From NCBI RefSeq assembly GCF_001642475.1, contig NW_019173986.1, forward strand, positions 62,001-126,000: a stretch of DNA of 64,000 nt, written 5' to 3'. The DNA comes from Fonsecaea monophora. Its lineage: Eukaryota > Ascomycota > Eurotiomycetes > Chaetothyriales > Herpotrichiellaceae. Position 1 is the first letter of the stretch. Each line of letters begins with the position of its first letter. Of the stretch, positions 32,934-44,480 are shown piece by piece. The position numbers were made by a program, and so were the translations under genes. The notes under the pieces were generated by a model. The model saw nothing but the letters and a program-made list of their open reading frames with translations, was not told the DNA's origin and did no database searches.

Positions 32934-33770
32934 ATGACAGACTCAAACCCCCTCGTCCTCTACGACATCTCTTCCACCCGCCAACCGCGCTCCTACGCAC
33001 CCAACCCTTCCAAGTCCCGACTCGCGCTCAGCTTCAAGGGCGTCCCCTTCACCACGACGTGGGTCGACATCCTCGACATCGCCGACGTGCGGAAGGGGCT
33101 CGGCTGCGCGGCGGTCCGGCAGTTCGACGACGGCACCGACTTCTACACGCTTCCCATGCTGCGGGAGCCGGTTTCGGGCAAGGTAGTAGGAGACTCGTTC
33201 GACATCGCCAACTACCTCGAAGACACGTTCCCACAGTCAGGCGGGTGTCTATTTCCCGCGGACACGACGGGCACGGGGCTCGACTACGAGAGCCCGTTCA
33301 AGGACACGGCCTTCTACGCGCCGCTGACGACGCGCAAGGGGGCCAAGAACGAGGCGTACGCCACCTTCAACGTGCACGTCGACGCGACCTTTTCGGCCCA
33401 CGTCGTGCTGGTCGCCCACCAGCTCCCCTTCAACCCGGACACGGCCGAGGCCACCAAGGCCCTCTTCGCCAAGCGCGCCCACCTCAGCTCGTGGGACGAC
33501 ATCCGCATCGAGGGCGAGGCGCGCGCGCAGTTCCTGGCCGGGTTCAACGTCGCCCTGACCTCGCTGGCCCAGCGGTTCGCGGTCCACGACACCGGGCCCT
33601 ACCTCGAGGGCGACAAGGCAAACTACGCCGACCTGATCGTGGGTGGCTGGCTGAATATGCTCTCAGCTACCATGCCGCGCGAGGAGTTTGACGATTTCAA
33701 GACCTGGCACGGCGGCGTGTTTGGTCGCCTGCACGACGCGCTGCAGGAGAATTATTTTGTGTGCAAGTAG
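32934..33770 (+). CDS. Glutathione S-transferase-like protein (fungal etherase-like class)
   Basis: Intronless gene, 278 residues. The N-terminal thioredoxin-like fold is visible: LVLYDISSTRQPRSYAPNPS, SRLALSFKGVPFTTTWVD, then DFYTLPMLREPVSG and GDSFDIANYLEDTFPQ, the last matching the conserved ESxxI glutathione-binding position with D-S. The C-terminal helical domain ends with GDKANYADLIVGGWLNML. This pattern is that of the fungal GSTs related to bacterial LigE-type etherases, often found in secondary-metabolite or detoxification settings. The coding region is notably GC-rich compared with its neighbours, with strong third-position G/C, suggesting high expression or different codon selection. 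Substrate unknown. Confidence 0.85.
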   Translation: MTDSNPLVLYDISSTRQPRSYAPNPSKSRLALSFKGVPFTTTWVDILDIADVRKGLGCAAVRQFDDGTDFYTLPMLREPVSGKVVGDSFDIANYLEDTFPQSGGCLFPADTTGTGLDYESPFKDTAFYAPLTTRKGAKNEAYATFNVHVDATFSAHVVLVAHQLPFNPDTAEATKALFAKRAHLSSWDDIRIEGEARAQFLAGFNVALTSLAQRFAVHDTGPYLEGDKANYADLIVGGWLNMLSATMPREEFDDFKTWHGGVFGRLHDALQENYFVCK

Positions 33771-34557
33771 AGAGACCTCTCAGAATATCAGAGGACGGAG
33801 GGCATCTACCTCGGTGTAAAACGTGACGCTTAACGCTGGTCCCAGGAATCATTCCCCAGTCTGGACGTTTTGAGAGGTCTTGCTGAACAGTAGCTACACC
33901 GTGCTAAGTAACATGTGAAGGCGACAAGGTTGGCCGCAACGAGGTTTTAGGGGACGGAGCTCACGCTAGTAAAGCAAAGCACAGCATATCACGGCACAGC
34001 GCCATGATGAAAGGTCAGGTAAAACTAGGTCAGGCTAGGGAGATCAAGCAGGCCCTCCTTGTAGGGAACGAGAGGCAGCAGAAGAAGAAGAGCCAAAGAC
34101 AAACGGCGACAGGTATCTGATATGCACGCAGAAAGCAGAATATCTCTGAAGCTGTTCATCTGCAAAGAGTTCATCATTCATGATTCACTACACCTTTTCC
34201 CCTCTATATCTGTAAATGTGCCATGCCGTGTTCCAGACGAAAGGAAAGGGACTTGTCTGTCCGTCCGTCGACCCATCTCAGACCTGCATCATCGAAAGTC
34301 GTGAGAGGACAGGGTCCATATACGAAGGACGCCGACCATCCTCATCAGGTTGAACATCAATACGTTCGCCAACTCCTAATCGGCCTTGAAAGCATTTCCA
34401 ATCTTCCTTGCTGCTCCATATACTGGAATTCGGCTGTTCATTCAGACAATGACATGCCCTCGATCGCCTCTTCTCTGCGTTGCCCACGGTCGTCACAAGG
34501 ACGTGTCGAAGCTCGTCCTAATATACGTCAAGTCGTCGCGACGATGGACTCTGCAAA
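33771..34557. other. Convergent intergenic region
   Basis: About 790 bp between the GST stop and the stop of the Fungal_N-type gene. Nothing recognisable. Confidence 0.45.
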
Positions 34558-37500
34558 TTAAACTCTCTCGTTTTGCCGCGCATCAAGCTTTTCAACTATG
34601 CTGAACCATATGTCGTAGTCTTCGAGACCATTTTCTCGCGCAGCTTCCTTGAGGATTTCCGCGACTTCGGAGTCGGTGAAGAAGGCTCTAATCTCTCCAA
34701 GGTCTTTTTCGGACTGCACTTTTCGGGCTGCATTCCTGGCTGCATTCTCAGCTGCAATCTCGGCTGCTGTGTCTCGCGGAGGCGATCCATCCCAGTAAAC
34801 CCCCTCATATGTGCTAGGGTCATCTTCAGCATAGCGATCATCTTCATCTCCATCCTCAGTCAAAGAGTTCTCGTCGACGTAATGCACCTCAACGCCCATG
34901 CGTCGCATTTGGGCCTGGTCTCCCGCGGACATTTGTGCTCTTTCTTGTCGAATCTGTCTCAACCTAGGCCGCCAAACCTTAGACATGAACTCGTCCACCT
35001 TCCAGTCTGACGTCGGCCATAGCCACTGTTCCGTGAACTCCACCATAAGTGATTCAAGAAGAGATATCAGATGTCTTTCTTCGTCCTGAATCTCTTGAAT
35101 CTCGTCATCAACAGGGATCGAAAACGGGCAGGGTTTTTCGGAGGGGTAATAACACCCATCATAGTGCCGATGACAGCCATTTCGGCAACAGGTGTGCCTC
35201 AAGCCGAGACTCTCAAAAGTGTACAGTCTCAGAACTTTCAGAAACAGTCGAGGAAAATCATACGGGAAATATAAGTCCAGCCACCGCAAGAACCAATAGC
35301 TTCGAGGCCCATTAATTGGACTGGGATTGCTCAATAAATTCAGAACCGGAATACATCCTTGGCTAGAACAAGCACAGGAACAGCCGTCGGACACATTGGA
35401 GGAGACAATAGTCGAAAGAAGCTCGAAACAATCTGTCGCACAAGTAGAATTTAAGAAGTCCAACACATTCCACCGGGAGTGGAAGAGTGTCCGCCCGAGC
35501 TGGAATGCTACCGTATGGATTGCTCTGAGCGCAGGTGGCCTCTGATGCTCACCTGTCTCTGCGCAGTTGTTGTTCGTGCATGTAGGAAATTGGCAAAGCA
35601 AATTGGCGCCGCGATCATAGAGCCATTGAGCATATTGGAGGGCCAGAGGTCCGTCGCGCCACCAATGTCTCCCCATAAGAGGCGTATAGCCTCGGTAGTC
35701 ACGCCCGTCAATATCCTCGAAGCCATTGTTGAAAAATCGCTGCGCATCTCTAGCAGAAAGTTCTCCGATGTGATATATGGTTTTCTGTTGCTTGGGAATG
35801 GACAGAACTCCTGGAATCCTGATCCCAGACTCTTCAAGTGCAGTGGACACCTCAACGGCCTGCTCATCCAAAACTTTGAGTGCGTCGGCGGCGAATGAGC
35901 GCCTGTATTGAGGCAAATACGACTCTGCTATTCGCTGAAGCTGCTTTCTTCGGTAAACAAGTCCCTCGACGGCAACATCAAAGAGTTCTTGCGAAACCCC
36001 CTCGGGGCTCGTAAACATGACGTCCTCAAGAGCATTGTCATCAAGCCCAGATCCTGCCGCTATCAATATCATGGTTGCAATCCCTGAGCTCTTCAACGCT
36101 AGCCGCACTGGTTTAGCTCCAGAGTTGTCCTCCACATTGATCAATGAAGAACCTCCATATTTGAGAAGGATAACCAGACCTAGGGGCCAGTCGATACTGA
36201 GGTGCAAAAGGGAGTGGCCCCAATCATTCAACTCTCCAATAAGAGATGGTTTTTGCTGGAGCAGGCGAATGGCCTCTTCTGGGTTTCGTCGCAGAATCGC
36301 CTGGCCCAATGGTCCGTTTTCCAGCACTGAAACGTTAGCAATTTATCATATTCTCAATAATCATGTCTTGAGCAGCATACCATGGTACCACTGTGGACAG
36401 TCAACCAGCTTGTAGACCGCTGTTATTTTGCCCTTGTCCGATGGATTTTCGAGAGCTCCCCTCTGGCTCAAATCTTCCGTGAGCGCCCCAAACTCTGCGC
36501 TCGCACCGCCTAACAGCGTGAATCCACTGCATACATTCTCAGGCAAGGTTTGTAGGACACGGGGAAGAAATCCGCTGGCTTACTCAATAACGTCTTCAAG
36601 GTTTGCTTTGGCACCCAAAGAGGCAAGCGAGTATAAGAGGCGGCAAAAAGATTGAAAGGCCGCGTCTGTTTCGGAGGCGCAAAAATGATCAGTACAAATG
36701 CGAATATTTCTAACCTCGAATCTGAATGCGAAATCTCTCGAAACAAGTGATCTCGTTGCTCCTAGGCGACAGAGAGGTATTGGAAAATGCCAAAAAAAGG
36801 TCGTAGTTCGTACCTTGTCTCCGACATGCTAGCCAAGCGGCTAGGAAGCTTGCATACTGCGCTGGCATTTAGCAAGGGGTTGATCGCGTTGGCCATGAAT
36901 ACACTCACCCACAGGAGACTATGTCCAAATTGATCGACCTCTCTCGGATGTGCTCTCCGTTGTGCGAAGAGGCCCATCAGTTCAACACGGGCATTATCCA
37001 CAAGAACATTCGGCTCTACACTATATTTAAGCATTCCATACACTTCTTCTATTACTCGTATAGCAGGAGAAGTCTCAGAGGAAACAACTGGAATCCAGTC
37101 AATGTTTGCACTGATTCCTCCAGCCGAGCCAGTGGCCAAGGACACCATGCATCGAACACCACGAGAGATCAGCACCGAGCGAAAGGATATCCAGATGTCC
37201 ATTTTTCTCCTCTTGGCGCCTGGAAGATAGTAAGGGCAATCTTCTTCATGCTCCTGGGTTTGGAAATAGTCGACGAACAGCATCTTGGACCTAGTGGGTC
37301 GACGAGTTATGGTCCTAAGGCATAGACAGATGTAGGAATTGGACCATTCTGAGGTGTGTGTGGTTGAACAAGTCGGACGTCCGGGCAAGGCATGAAGAGA
37401 AGTTCCGGTGGGAGAAGTTAGTGTTGGGAGGTGCTGAGATTGAACCTTCCGTATTTCCAAACCTCCTTGCTGCCAGTTCTGGGGGTTTGCATTCGGACTC

Positions 37501-38213
37501 GGGCCATCAGTCCGCTGAATAAGTGTAGGCACGCCTGGTCCAAGAATTGATTTCACTGCTTGAAGGTCGTTTTGGATCGTCGACATTTCAGCCCGCAGAC
37601 ACGAGAGGTCATGGCTAGCGCTCTGGATGCGAGCAGTCATGACGCCCGAAGCTGATAAAACGGCATCAATCTTTGTGTTTGTCACATCCTGGGTCTTGAC
37701 TAGGATGGAGGATGCTTCCCTTTGTGGTCGTCAGTGCCGGGAGTGAATGGGGTGTTTTTTAATTTGGACTTACAGCCCGACAATGCAGAGGACCGTGTGC
37801 AAGTTTTCCTGCAAGCCGTCAAGTATGCCCGACAGCTCTGTGATGGTGGCCTTTGTGAATGGAAAGGCTGCCTTGTGTGCGACATAGCGCAGTTTGTCTC
37901 TGTGCAACGAAGGTCCTGGCGTCCGCTTGAATCCAGAAAGCTTACTGCTCAAAACCACGATGCTGGCCTGGCACGCGGTGATATGCTGTTCGATGTGGGG
38001 GGCTGTGTCGGAAAACCGCACCGTCCATAGTGGGAGAGCATGTTGTAACAAGGTGAGACACCCTTGGAGGTTTTCGGCTCTTTGGGTGAGACTGTCTAGA
38101 TATTGGTTTTGACCTTTGTAGGTCGAAAAGTAGGTAACCAAGCCCTGGCAGACGACCAGGCCTAATGAGACGACGCCTATCACACTGCTTGTTGCTGAGA
38201 GAGGGTCAGACAT
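34558..38213 (-). CDS. Fungal_N-domain protein with ankyrin-like and Cys-rich C-terminus
   Basis: Large fungal protein with a STAND-type N-terminal domain but no visible P-loop. Six exons: 38213-37774, 37719-36814, 36761-36715, 36665-36584, 36526-36381, 36326-34558, all in phase, giving 1129 residues. The N-terminus (MSDPLSATSSVIGVVSLGLV) fits the Fungal_N domain of NLR-like proteins, followed by helical repeats to ~residue 210. The C-terminal half has a degenerate ankyrin region (ILRRNPEEAIRLLQQKP, GHSLLHLSIDWPLGLVILL), a Cys-rich patch (DGCSCACSSQGC, RHTCCRNGCHRHYDGCYYP) that may bind metal, and an acidic to helical tail ending EKLDARQNERV. Exon 5 uses the second of two AG sites. Function unknown; class and position suggest a recognition or accessory protein near the NLR gene. 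Confidence 0.8.
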
Positions 38214-38857
38214 TCTGTTTCAGTCCTGACAATCGGCAGAAGGATGCGATTCCAACAGAGGTCAAGCCTCGTCCACCAGGGGGAGATTACCTGGATGGAC
38301 TCTGAGGTGAAGTACGGCGAGAGACCTGTCGAAAGTCTGCCTGGTGAGGCTGAATATCTCGTGTTGGGCGCTGTCCTTCTGGTGCAAGGCGACCCCGGAA
38401 GGTGGAGGCGACACATGGCGATCCTCTAGTGGCCAGGCGCGGGGAAGGCTGTACGAGGTGGATGGGGGCTAAATCCGACGATTCTTAGAGGTTGTAAGAC
38501 GAGGGGAATGAAATCCGGGGGTGGATGGGAATGGAATCGGGTGTCAGGCACAACTTTGGCCACCCACGTCAGGATGATATCAGAAAAATACTCAACAGGT
38601 TGACCGGGGGGCCAATCACCAATGCCGATCCTATACTTACCTCCGCTAGACATATATACCAGTACATGCCCTGCCCTTTGTACCCTGGGTGAGTCTTATG
38701 ATCTACTCTATGTGCACACTCTGACTGTGAGTTGGGACCAAAACTCATTCGCGATTCAAAACCAATCCAAACCGAATACATTGGATTACACACCACTCCG
38801 TCCCATCAGTCGAGAATACTAGACTACTGCACAGCACCAACGAGACACCCAAGAACC
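38214..38857. promoter_or_regulatory. Divergent promoter region
   Basis: About 640 bp between divergent start codons. No conserved ORF. Confidence 0.4.
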
Positions 38858-39631
38858 ATGAACCCTCTCCGCCTCTCCGCCTCGAGTCTAACGAGGAGGA
38901 GTACCACCATCCATACTAGACCTAACCCTAGAGGTACACCTCGTGCACAAACCATCGCATATTCTCGGACTTGGCCTTGTGCCAGCATCCGCCATCAATC
39001 CTCCTCTACTACCTCCGCCTCTACAACGCAATGCCAGCAAGACATCCAATCGCAGCGCTCCGCGCAACAGGACCGGACCCGCATCGACCGCCAACCGAGC
39101 GAGTACAGCAAATCCGGGACGGACGACGCCGTGGCGTCGCAGCCCGTGTCCTTTTCGCCCGACAGCACCGCGACCGCGGACCCGGCGCGGTCCATCGCCC
39201 AGGCGGCGGCGGGGCAGCAGATCCAGATCCAGAACTCGACCAGCGCCGCCACAAAAACAACTACCACAGGGACGTCGAACGAGGCGCCGACACCGCCGTC
39301 AAACGCGCCGTTCAACCCCCTCGAAGTCAGCCCGGCAAACGTGGAAATCAGCTCGACGACGTCCGAGACCGAAGGCGCCACCGCCGTGGTGCGCGACGCC
39401 CAGAAGAGCAGGACGTACGTGGGCACCACGACGCAAAAGTCCAAATCAAAGTCGACGACCTCCACGACCGCGGCCAAGAGGGTCTTTGCCGGCACCGATA
39501 CCAGGAAGGACGCCATGCCTGGCGGGGCTGCGCAGGAGGGGGTCGAGCACGATGGCACCACCACCGGCGCTGGCACTAGCCCCGCCAGAGTTGGCGGGAA
39601 AGGACCCATCATCAGGCCTGGGTCGAGGTAG
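38858..39631 (+). CDS. Hypothetical low-complexity protein, probably mitochondrial
   Basis: Intronless, 257 residues. The N-terminus (MNPLRLSASSLTRRSTTIH, then RPNPRGTPR) is rich in Arg/Ser and lacks acids, as in mitochondrial presequences. The rest is Ser/Thr/Ala/Gln-rich and probably disordered, with a more conserved-looking segment FNPLEVSPANVEISSTTSE and a C-terminal KRVFAGTDTRKDAMPGGAAQ. No known domain. High GC gives competing ORFs in two other frames; this frame is preferred for its presequence-like start and its context of a good ATG (ACCATGA). Confidence 0.65.
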   Translation: MNPLRLSASSLTRRSTTIHTRPNPRGTPRAQTIAYSRTWPCASIRHQSSSTTSASTTQCQQDIQSQRSAQQDRTRIDRQPSEYSKSGTDDAVASQPVSFSPDSTATADPARSIAQAAAGQQIQIQNSTSAATKTTTTGTSNEAPTPPSNAPFNPLEVSPANVEISSTTSETEGATAVVRDAQKSRTYVGTTTQKSKSKSTTSTTAAKRVFAGTDTRKDAMPGGAAQEGVEHDGTTTGAGTSPARVGGKGPIIRPGSR

Positions 39632-40001
39632 TTTCTACCCCCTTAGATACAGGAATGGTCTTGGTTGATACGGAGGACAAACAAAAGGTGGTGATGGACC
39701 CAGTCATTCCGATCGAAATGGATCAAATTGGGCGTCACGGAAATCGTGGGCGGAAACTGTGTATATTTTTTGGAAGAAAAAAAGAGGAAAGGGTTTCTAC
39801 TCCTCTTTTTCTGGTAGGGGGAGGGACAAAGGTAAAATTGCCCTGCATAACCGCTCGTAGCCTCTCAGACAAGGCTCGAGGGCGGGACGGATATGTATCC
39901 ATGTCCCTAGATCCATACAGCTCCCCACTGCGGTTGAGCACTGAAAATATTCTAGTCTCAGATGAGTTCTTCAAAAGTACATCAATACTTGGTCGCTACA
40001 C
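39632..40001. other. Convergent intergenic region
   Basis: About 370 bp of 3' flanks. Nothing recognisable. Confidence 0.4.
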
Positions 40002-40829
40002 TCATTTCAATCCTCCACTCAACAAGATACTCTGCCCAGTCAAATACCCCGTCCTGCACAGCATGGTTACCACATTCGCACACTCCTGCGGCGTGCCCAG
40101 CCTGCCCACCGGAATGTTCCTCACATCTCCAGGTGTGCCCTCGAGGAACTTCGCGTCAGGAATCATTCCTGTCTCGCCTATCATGGCAGGGGCGACATCG
40201 TTCACCGTGATCCCGTCCTTGGCGAGCTTAATGGCTAGATTCTTCATCATCCCTGTCAGGCCGGCTTTTGAGGCGGCATAGTGGCAGCCGTTGATGCCAC
40301 CCCCATAGCCAGCTATGCTCGACATCATGATGATGCGTCCCCATTTCTGCTGTGCCATGTGTGGAACGGCTAATTTGGCAAGAACAAAAGGTGCGCGCAG
40401 GTTTATCAGGATCGTATAGTCGAACTCTTCGTATGTGATGTCCACTATTTGAGGCACTCGCTTCCCATATCCTGCATTGGCGACCAGAATGTCAGGACCA
40501 TGGCCATGTTGTGACTCAATCTCTTTGTATAGTCTTTCCATGTCTTCTGTCGATGCCATATCCACTTGGTGTGAGGAGATCTTCAGTTCGGAGGAGGCTG
40601 AGTCGCCCTGCAGCTCGGTGATCAGGTTGTCGACATTGGCCTTGTTTTTCGAATATGTGAGAGCGAGGTGGCAGCCGTTCCGGTAAAGGTCTCGTGCGCA
40701 GCCAGCACCGATTCTGTTCTTGTCAGTCAAGGTGGACGCAAAGCCTCAAAAAATGCAGGCTGCGACATACCCTCCTGATGCACCCGTAATCAGAGCGAGC
40801 CTGCCTTTGATTTCGTTGTCGACGGACAT
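40002..40829 (-). CDS. Short-chain dehydrogenase/reductase
   Basis: Classical SDR, NAD(P)-dependent oxidoreductase, 256 residues. Exon 1 is 40829-40771 and exon 2 is 40713-40002. Splicing rebuilds the cofactor motif TGASGGIGAG across the junction; the open frame from an internal ATG at 40730 would lack it, so the two-exon model is right. Other motifs: NAG at 99-101, Ser151/Ser152 (MMSSIAGYGGG), and the catalytic YAASK with Tyr165 and Lys169. It resembles 3-oxoacyl-ACP reductase-like members. Lies just downstream of a Zn2Cys6 regulator on the same strand, so it may be a target of it. Substrate unknown. Confidence 0.9.
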
Positions 40830-41146
40830 GCTGGGAGAAGCTCGACTTAGTCCTGATGTCTGCGAATTGTTGGTGTGAGAAGTCAATTGAGACAGTCGCT
40901 GTCTTGTACTCATCCCTGGATACGAAGCTGGGCTCGTGAGCGCTCAATGATCCTCCACAGAAGGACGAAGTGTTGCAGCCGCGGCGACTGCGCCGAATCA
41001 GTCGGGCAGATCGTGGTGGATGGTGCGGGGAAGTCCAAGTGCCACCCACGCGTCGGCGTCTGCCCCCAAACGCCGACATTAGCCTGAAGCGGATAGAACA
41101 GCGCAGTTGTGCATGGGGGCCAACTCCACACAGGTGGGAGAAGAAC
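40830..41146. promoter_or_regulatory. SDR promoter / regulator 3' flank
   Basis: About 320 bp between tandem minus-strand genes. No feature beyond flanking UTRs. Confidence 0.35.
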
Positions 41147-43655
41147 TCAGAAGAACAAGTTGCCATTCCAGTCCACTGGCCAATTCATCGAGTTGTTGGT
41201 CTGCTGCCACTGCATCCCTTGAGCCTGCGACTGAGGCATGAAATTCGACGTTGACTCGAACCCCATCATCGGAGCAAGCATGTTCATCCCATTGCCTGTC
41301 ATCGGGTCGCCAGAGACGTAATCGCCGACTGCCTCGAGGTCCAGCCACGAGAAGTCATTAGCCGGACTGAATTGCATATACCCTTGAGCGTCGACATGAA
41401 CACTGCCACTCGACGACAATGGACCCTCGGATGCTGCGGGAGATTGCATCGGAGGAGGCAATTGCGAGGGTGCCTTCTGCGGTTTGATCCAGAGCAGTTC
41501 CAATAACCTTGCGTAGCGGGATCCCGGATCCTGAGCAGATACAGATGCTCGCTTGAGGACTTCCATAGTCTGAAACACCAGTTGTCGAACTTGCCGTTCT
41601 TCCATGTCCGTCATCACCCCAAACGAGCGAGCCTTGTACAAGAAGACGGCGGAATAAATGCAGTACAGGTAATACCTCAGCGGCATGTATCGCAGGTACT
41701 TGCTCGGGTCCACTTGTGTGCTGAGAAGCGTCAGGTAGGCTTTCGCTGCTGCCACACTGGCCCAGATGAAACGTGCGTCGGGCATCGCACCAACATTACA
41801 GAACACACTTCGGAGATGGTCCCTCAGTGAATGGGCGTCACTCTTGGGTTTGCTGGCAATTGCTTGAGCAATTGCCGCTTGGAAGGCAAACGCGTTGGTG
41901 TACAAACACAGATATTCGTACGCCATCTGCAGCGTGACCTTGATATACGGGGAGCACTCCAGTTTACCCCATGTCGTATTCCAGCGCGCAATAGCCGCCC
42001 GGAAATCGTCGACATACTTGACATAGTCTCCCATGAGCATCATCTGTCCGCTGGTGCGCATGCCCGAGTAGAGCACGTCGTGTACATTGGAGTAGAGCTG
42101 AGTGAGATCCAAGGTTGCTTGCATTATTTTGGCATAATCTTCGTCCCCAGGGTTCAATGGTTGTAACGAGGGAAAGTCTTGGGAGGAAAGGCCAGTCATG
42201 GGCCCAGGTCCTCTGGACCAGAATGCCTTTCCAATCCTCACCGATATCAATCGGTCTGAGACGTAGCAATTGGCCCAAGCTAGACGTTTGCGACCGTCGA
42301 TCCTCGCTTCCTCGGCGGTTTCTTGTCGAAATGAGGTTCGGTCGAGGCCGAGGAAATAGCCTGTTCGAAGAGCCATACCAACATGCATCCAGGCTGACCG
42401 ATCCTCCTCACCTCTGCCCACGGCCTCGATCCGATTTCGCAAGCCTTGCGGTTCCCACTCGGCGAGCAACAGCAGTGCCTCGACTGCCTCGACATCGCAA
42501 TCATGGCCAGCCGCAATTCCCGATATCAGGTCATGCATGTAACGAGAGCAGCAGGTATGAATCGTCGGCTGTTCGATAAGGTCCTTAGACGAGATGGTGA
42601 TAACGGCCGTCAACAGGTGTTTGTCGTTGACCGCGAAGACATCCAGTTGAGCAGGATCAAAGTATTTGCGCGGGACCAAGGGAAGGTACGGGTGATAGTG
42701 CTCGGCAAATCGTCTTACTAGCATTTGTATTATCTCGGGCGTAAGGTAGCCTTCACGGACCAGTCGATACGTCGAGATTCCAGCGTGAATGCCATTGATG
42801 GACCCTCTGGCTTCTGGCCTCGATCCATTCTGCATATCTTGATTCGATAGATCATCCTGATGGCTTATTCCTCCTTTCGCGTGTAACTGATCTGCCTCCC
42901 GGTTTGCCACATCTTTCAATAATTGCCATGCATCTGATGGATTTCTAGGTATAGTGTCTCCAATTGTGCTGTCTGTCGTCGATACCGAGTCGTCGTCGTC
43001 GGCCGCGTTGGTACCAGTGGCTATTCCTCCCACACCACTTCCCGAGCCTGCAGTCGTGGATCGATCGAGGAGAGGGGAGGGTCGCAGAAATGGAGGAGGT
43101 CGCAAATGGGATCTAGAGCTGGTGTCGGCATGGGGATCGGTCTCGAGAAGGGGCGTCAAGGTCGGCGGGTTGGATAGGCCAGAGAGACTGGTGGTGGAAA
43201 GTAACTTCTTCCTCACTCGGCTTCCGCCACGGTTTGAGGTCCCCAGGATGCACTCGCGATTTTCTTTCTTGCATCTTGCGCATGGGGGTTGGCCGCCTGA
43301 AGCTTCCCTGCACGATCAATCAGGGTCAATGACTGGCGCGGACAGAAGTCGATACGAGTTTGATGGTCTATTTGGGAGGTTGCCGACAGGCGGCTATTGC
43401 AGCTTGTGAGAGGTTTCCAGATAGCCGGACCCAAACGAATCGATGGAACACAGGCCGACCGCAAAGACGCAGACAGAGGTCCCACCTGTCCTTTTCTTAT
43501 TGTTGGACCATGGAAACTGACGCGCAGACAACGTCGAAGCAGAAAAATAAACGGATCGCTTACAATTCACATCTGGATTTGCGGGCGCGACAGAAGGTGC
43601 ATGCTCTCGACACTCGCTTCATGGGGGCCGAGGGGCTTTGGTGGTCATCGGCCAT
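41147..43655 (-). CDS. Zn(II)2Cys6 transcription factor with fungal_trans domain
   Basis: Nuclear regulator, 750 residues. Exon 1 (43655-43564) holds the first half of the zinc cluster, ACTFCRARKSRCEL. Exon 2 (43307-41147) begins with the second half, GGQPPCARCKKENREC, followed by a basic GGSRVRKK. All six Cys are present; the 256-bp intron splits the cluster. The middle homology domain includes YHPYLPLVPRKYFDPA, VEAVEALLLLAEW and HVGMALRTGYFLGLDR. The C-terminus is Gln/Asn/Met-rich (QSQAQGMQWQQTNNSMNWP), plausibly an activation region. Without exon 1 the protein would lack DNA binding; gene callers may start it wrongly at 43216. Target genes unknown; the adjacent SDR is the simplest candidate. 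Confidence 0.93.
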
Positions 43656-44480
43656 CGCGGGTCAACGTGGAGTCAAAGGGTTTCGCGGACCGGCAGTTCA
43701 AATGCTCTTAGCCTCGGCGAACCAGGCGAGCAGTTCCTGGGGAACTATAGACCAGCAGCATCATTCTAGAAGAGTTGCTCGTCTCACTCGATGCGAGGTC
43801 AAGAGGAGAAGAAGGCCGCGTACGCGCACAGCTTTGGGGGGAGGAGATCTGGATGGAATTCAAGTCGCCAGTTTGGTTGAGTGTGGAAGTTTCAAGCTCC
43901 GTGTGGGTTTGTGCCTGGCGAAGATCCGCCGAGTTCCCGCATGTGCTGGAGGGGGAGCAGCGCATCAGCCATGGAAGCCATGGTAGTGGCAGAGGGTTAC
44001 TACTCGTAAATGCGGGTTGGGAGGCCAGAATTGGCGGCATGGCAGGGAGGAAGGGAGGTTGAGGGAGCACCTGTGCTAGTAATTGGGCCGAACTTAAATG
44101 AACCGCTGCCCCGTAGGGGCAAGTGCCTAGACACTGGGGACGCCTAGCAGTAGCTTGTGGGGCTGGGGTGCCTAATGACGTACCTGTACAAGTACCTGCT
44201 CGCTGTGTAGTACTTTAAGTGTTGCCTAGAGACACTTGGTGCTTGAGTGCCTAGCCCCGGATTCGGCACGGCTATTAGGTACCTAAATTATCTTGCTGCA
44301 CAACACAGACCCTTGTGTACCTCGTACCTCAACTCACCAAGTCAGGTACAAGCACAACCCGTGCTTCTATTTAAAGCCACTACATAAAACCTCCCCAATC
44401 GACATACACCGCATATCCGACAGACAGACACACCCTCCCAACACAATCCATGTAATTTTCTACCACGTTCCCCTCATCCG
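43656..44480. other. Intergenic region with repeated GCCTAG motif
   Basis: About 820 bp upstream of the regulator and downstream of the GH30 gene. GCCTAG occurs at 44125, 44142, 44224 and 44249, with GCCTAA at 44170, within 130 bp. Competing ORFs in 43700-44060 lack conserved features. Confidence 0.4.
44125..44254. repeat. Dispersed GCCTAG hexamer cluster
   Basis: Four exact GCCTAG copies (44125, 44142, 44224, 44249) plus one GCCTAA (44170), most preceded by TG or GT. Confidence 0.5.

Noticed and set aside
32855..33691. 278-codon alternative frame over the GST-like gene
   Set aside because: Arg/His/Gly/Pro-rich translation typical of a frame shadow; the other frame has recognisable GST motifs.
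38943..39668. 241-codon plus-strand ORF and a 205-codon minus-strand ORF
   Set aside because: High-GC shadows of the Ser/Thr-rich mitochondrial-type gene; chosen frame has the better ATG and presequence.
40002..40730. SDR start at the ATG at 40730
   Set aside because: Would remove the TGxxxGxG cofactor motif, which is restored by the upstream exon at 40829-40771.
41147..43216. Regulator start at the ATG at 43216
   Set aside because: The zinc cluster lies upstream in exon 1 and the first bases of exon 2.
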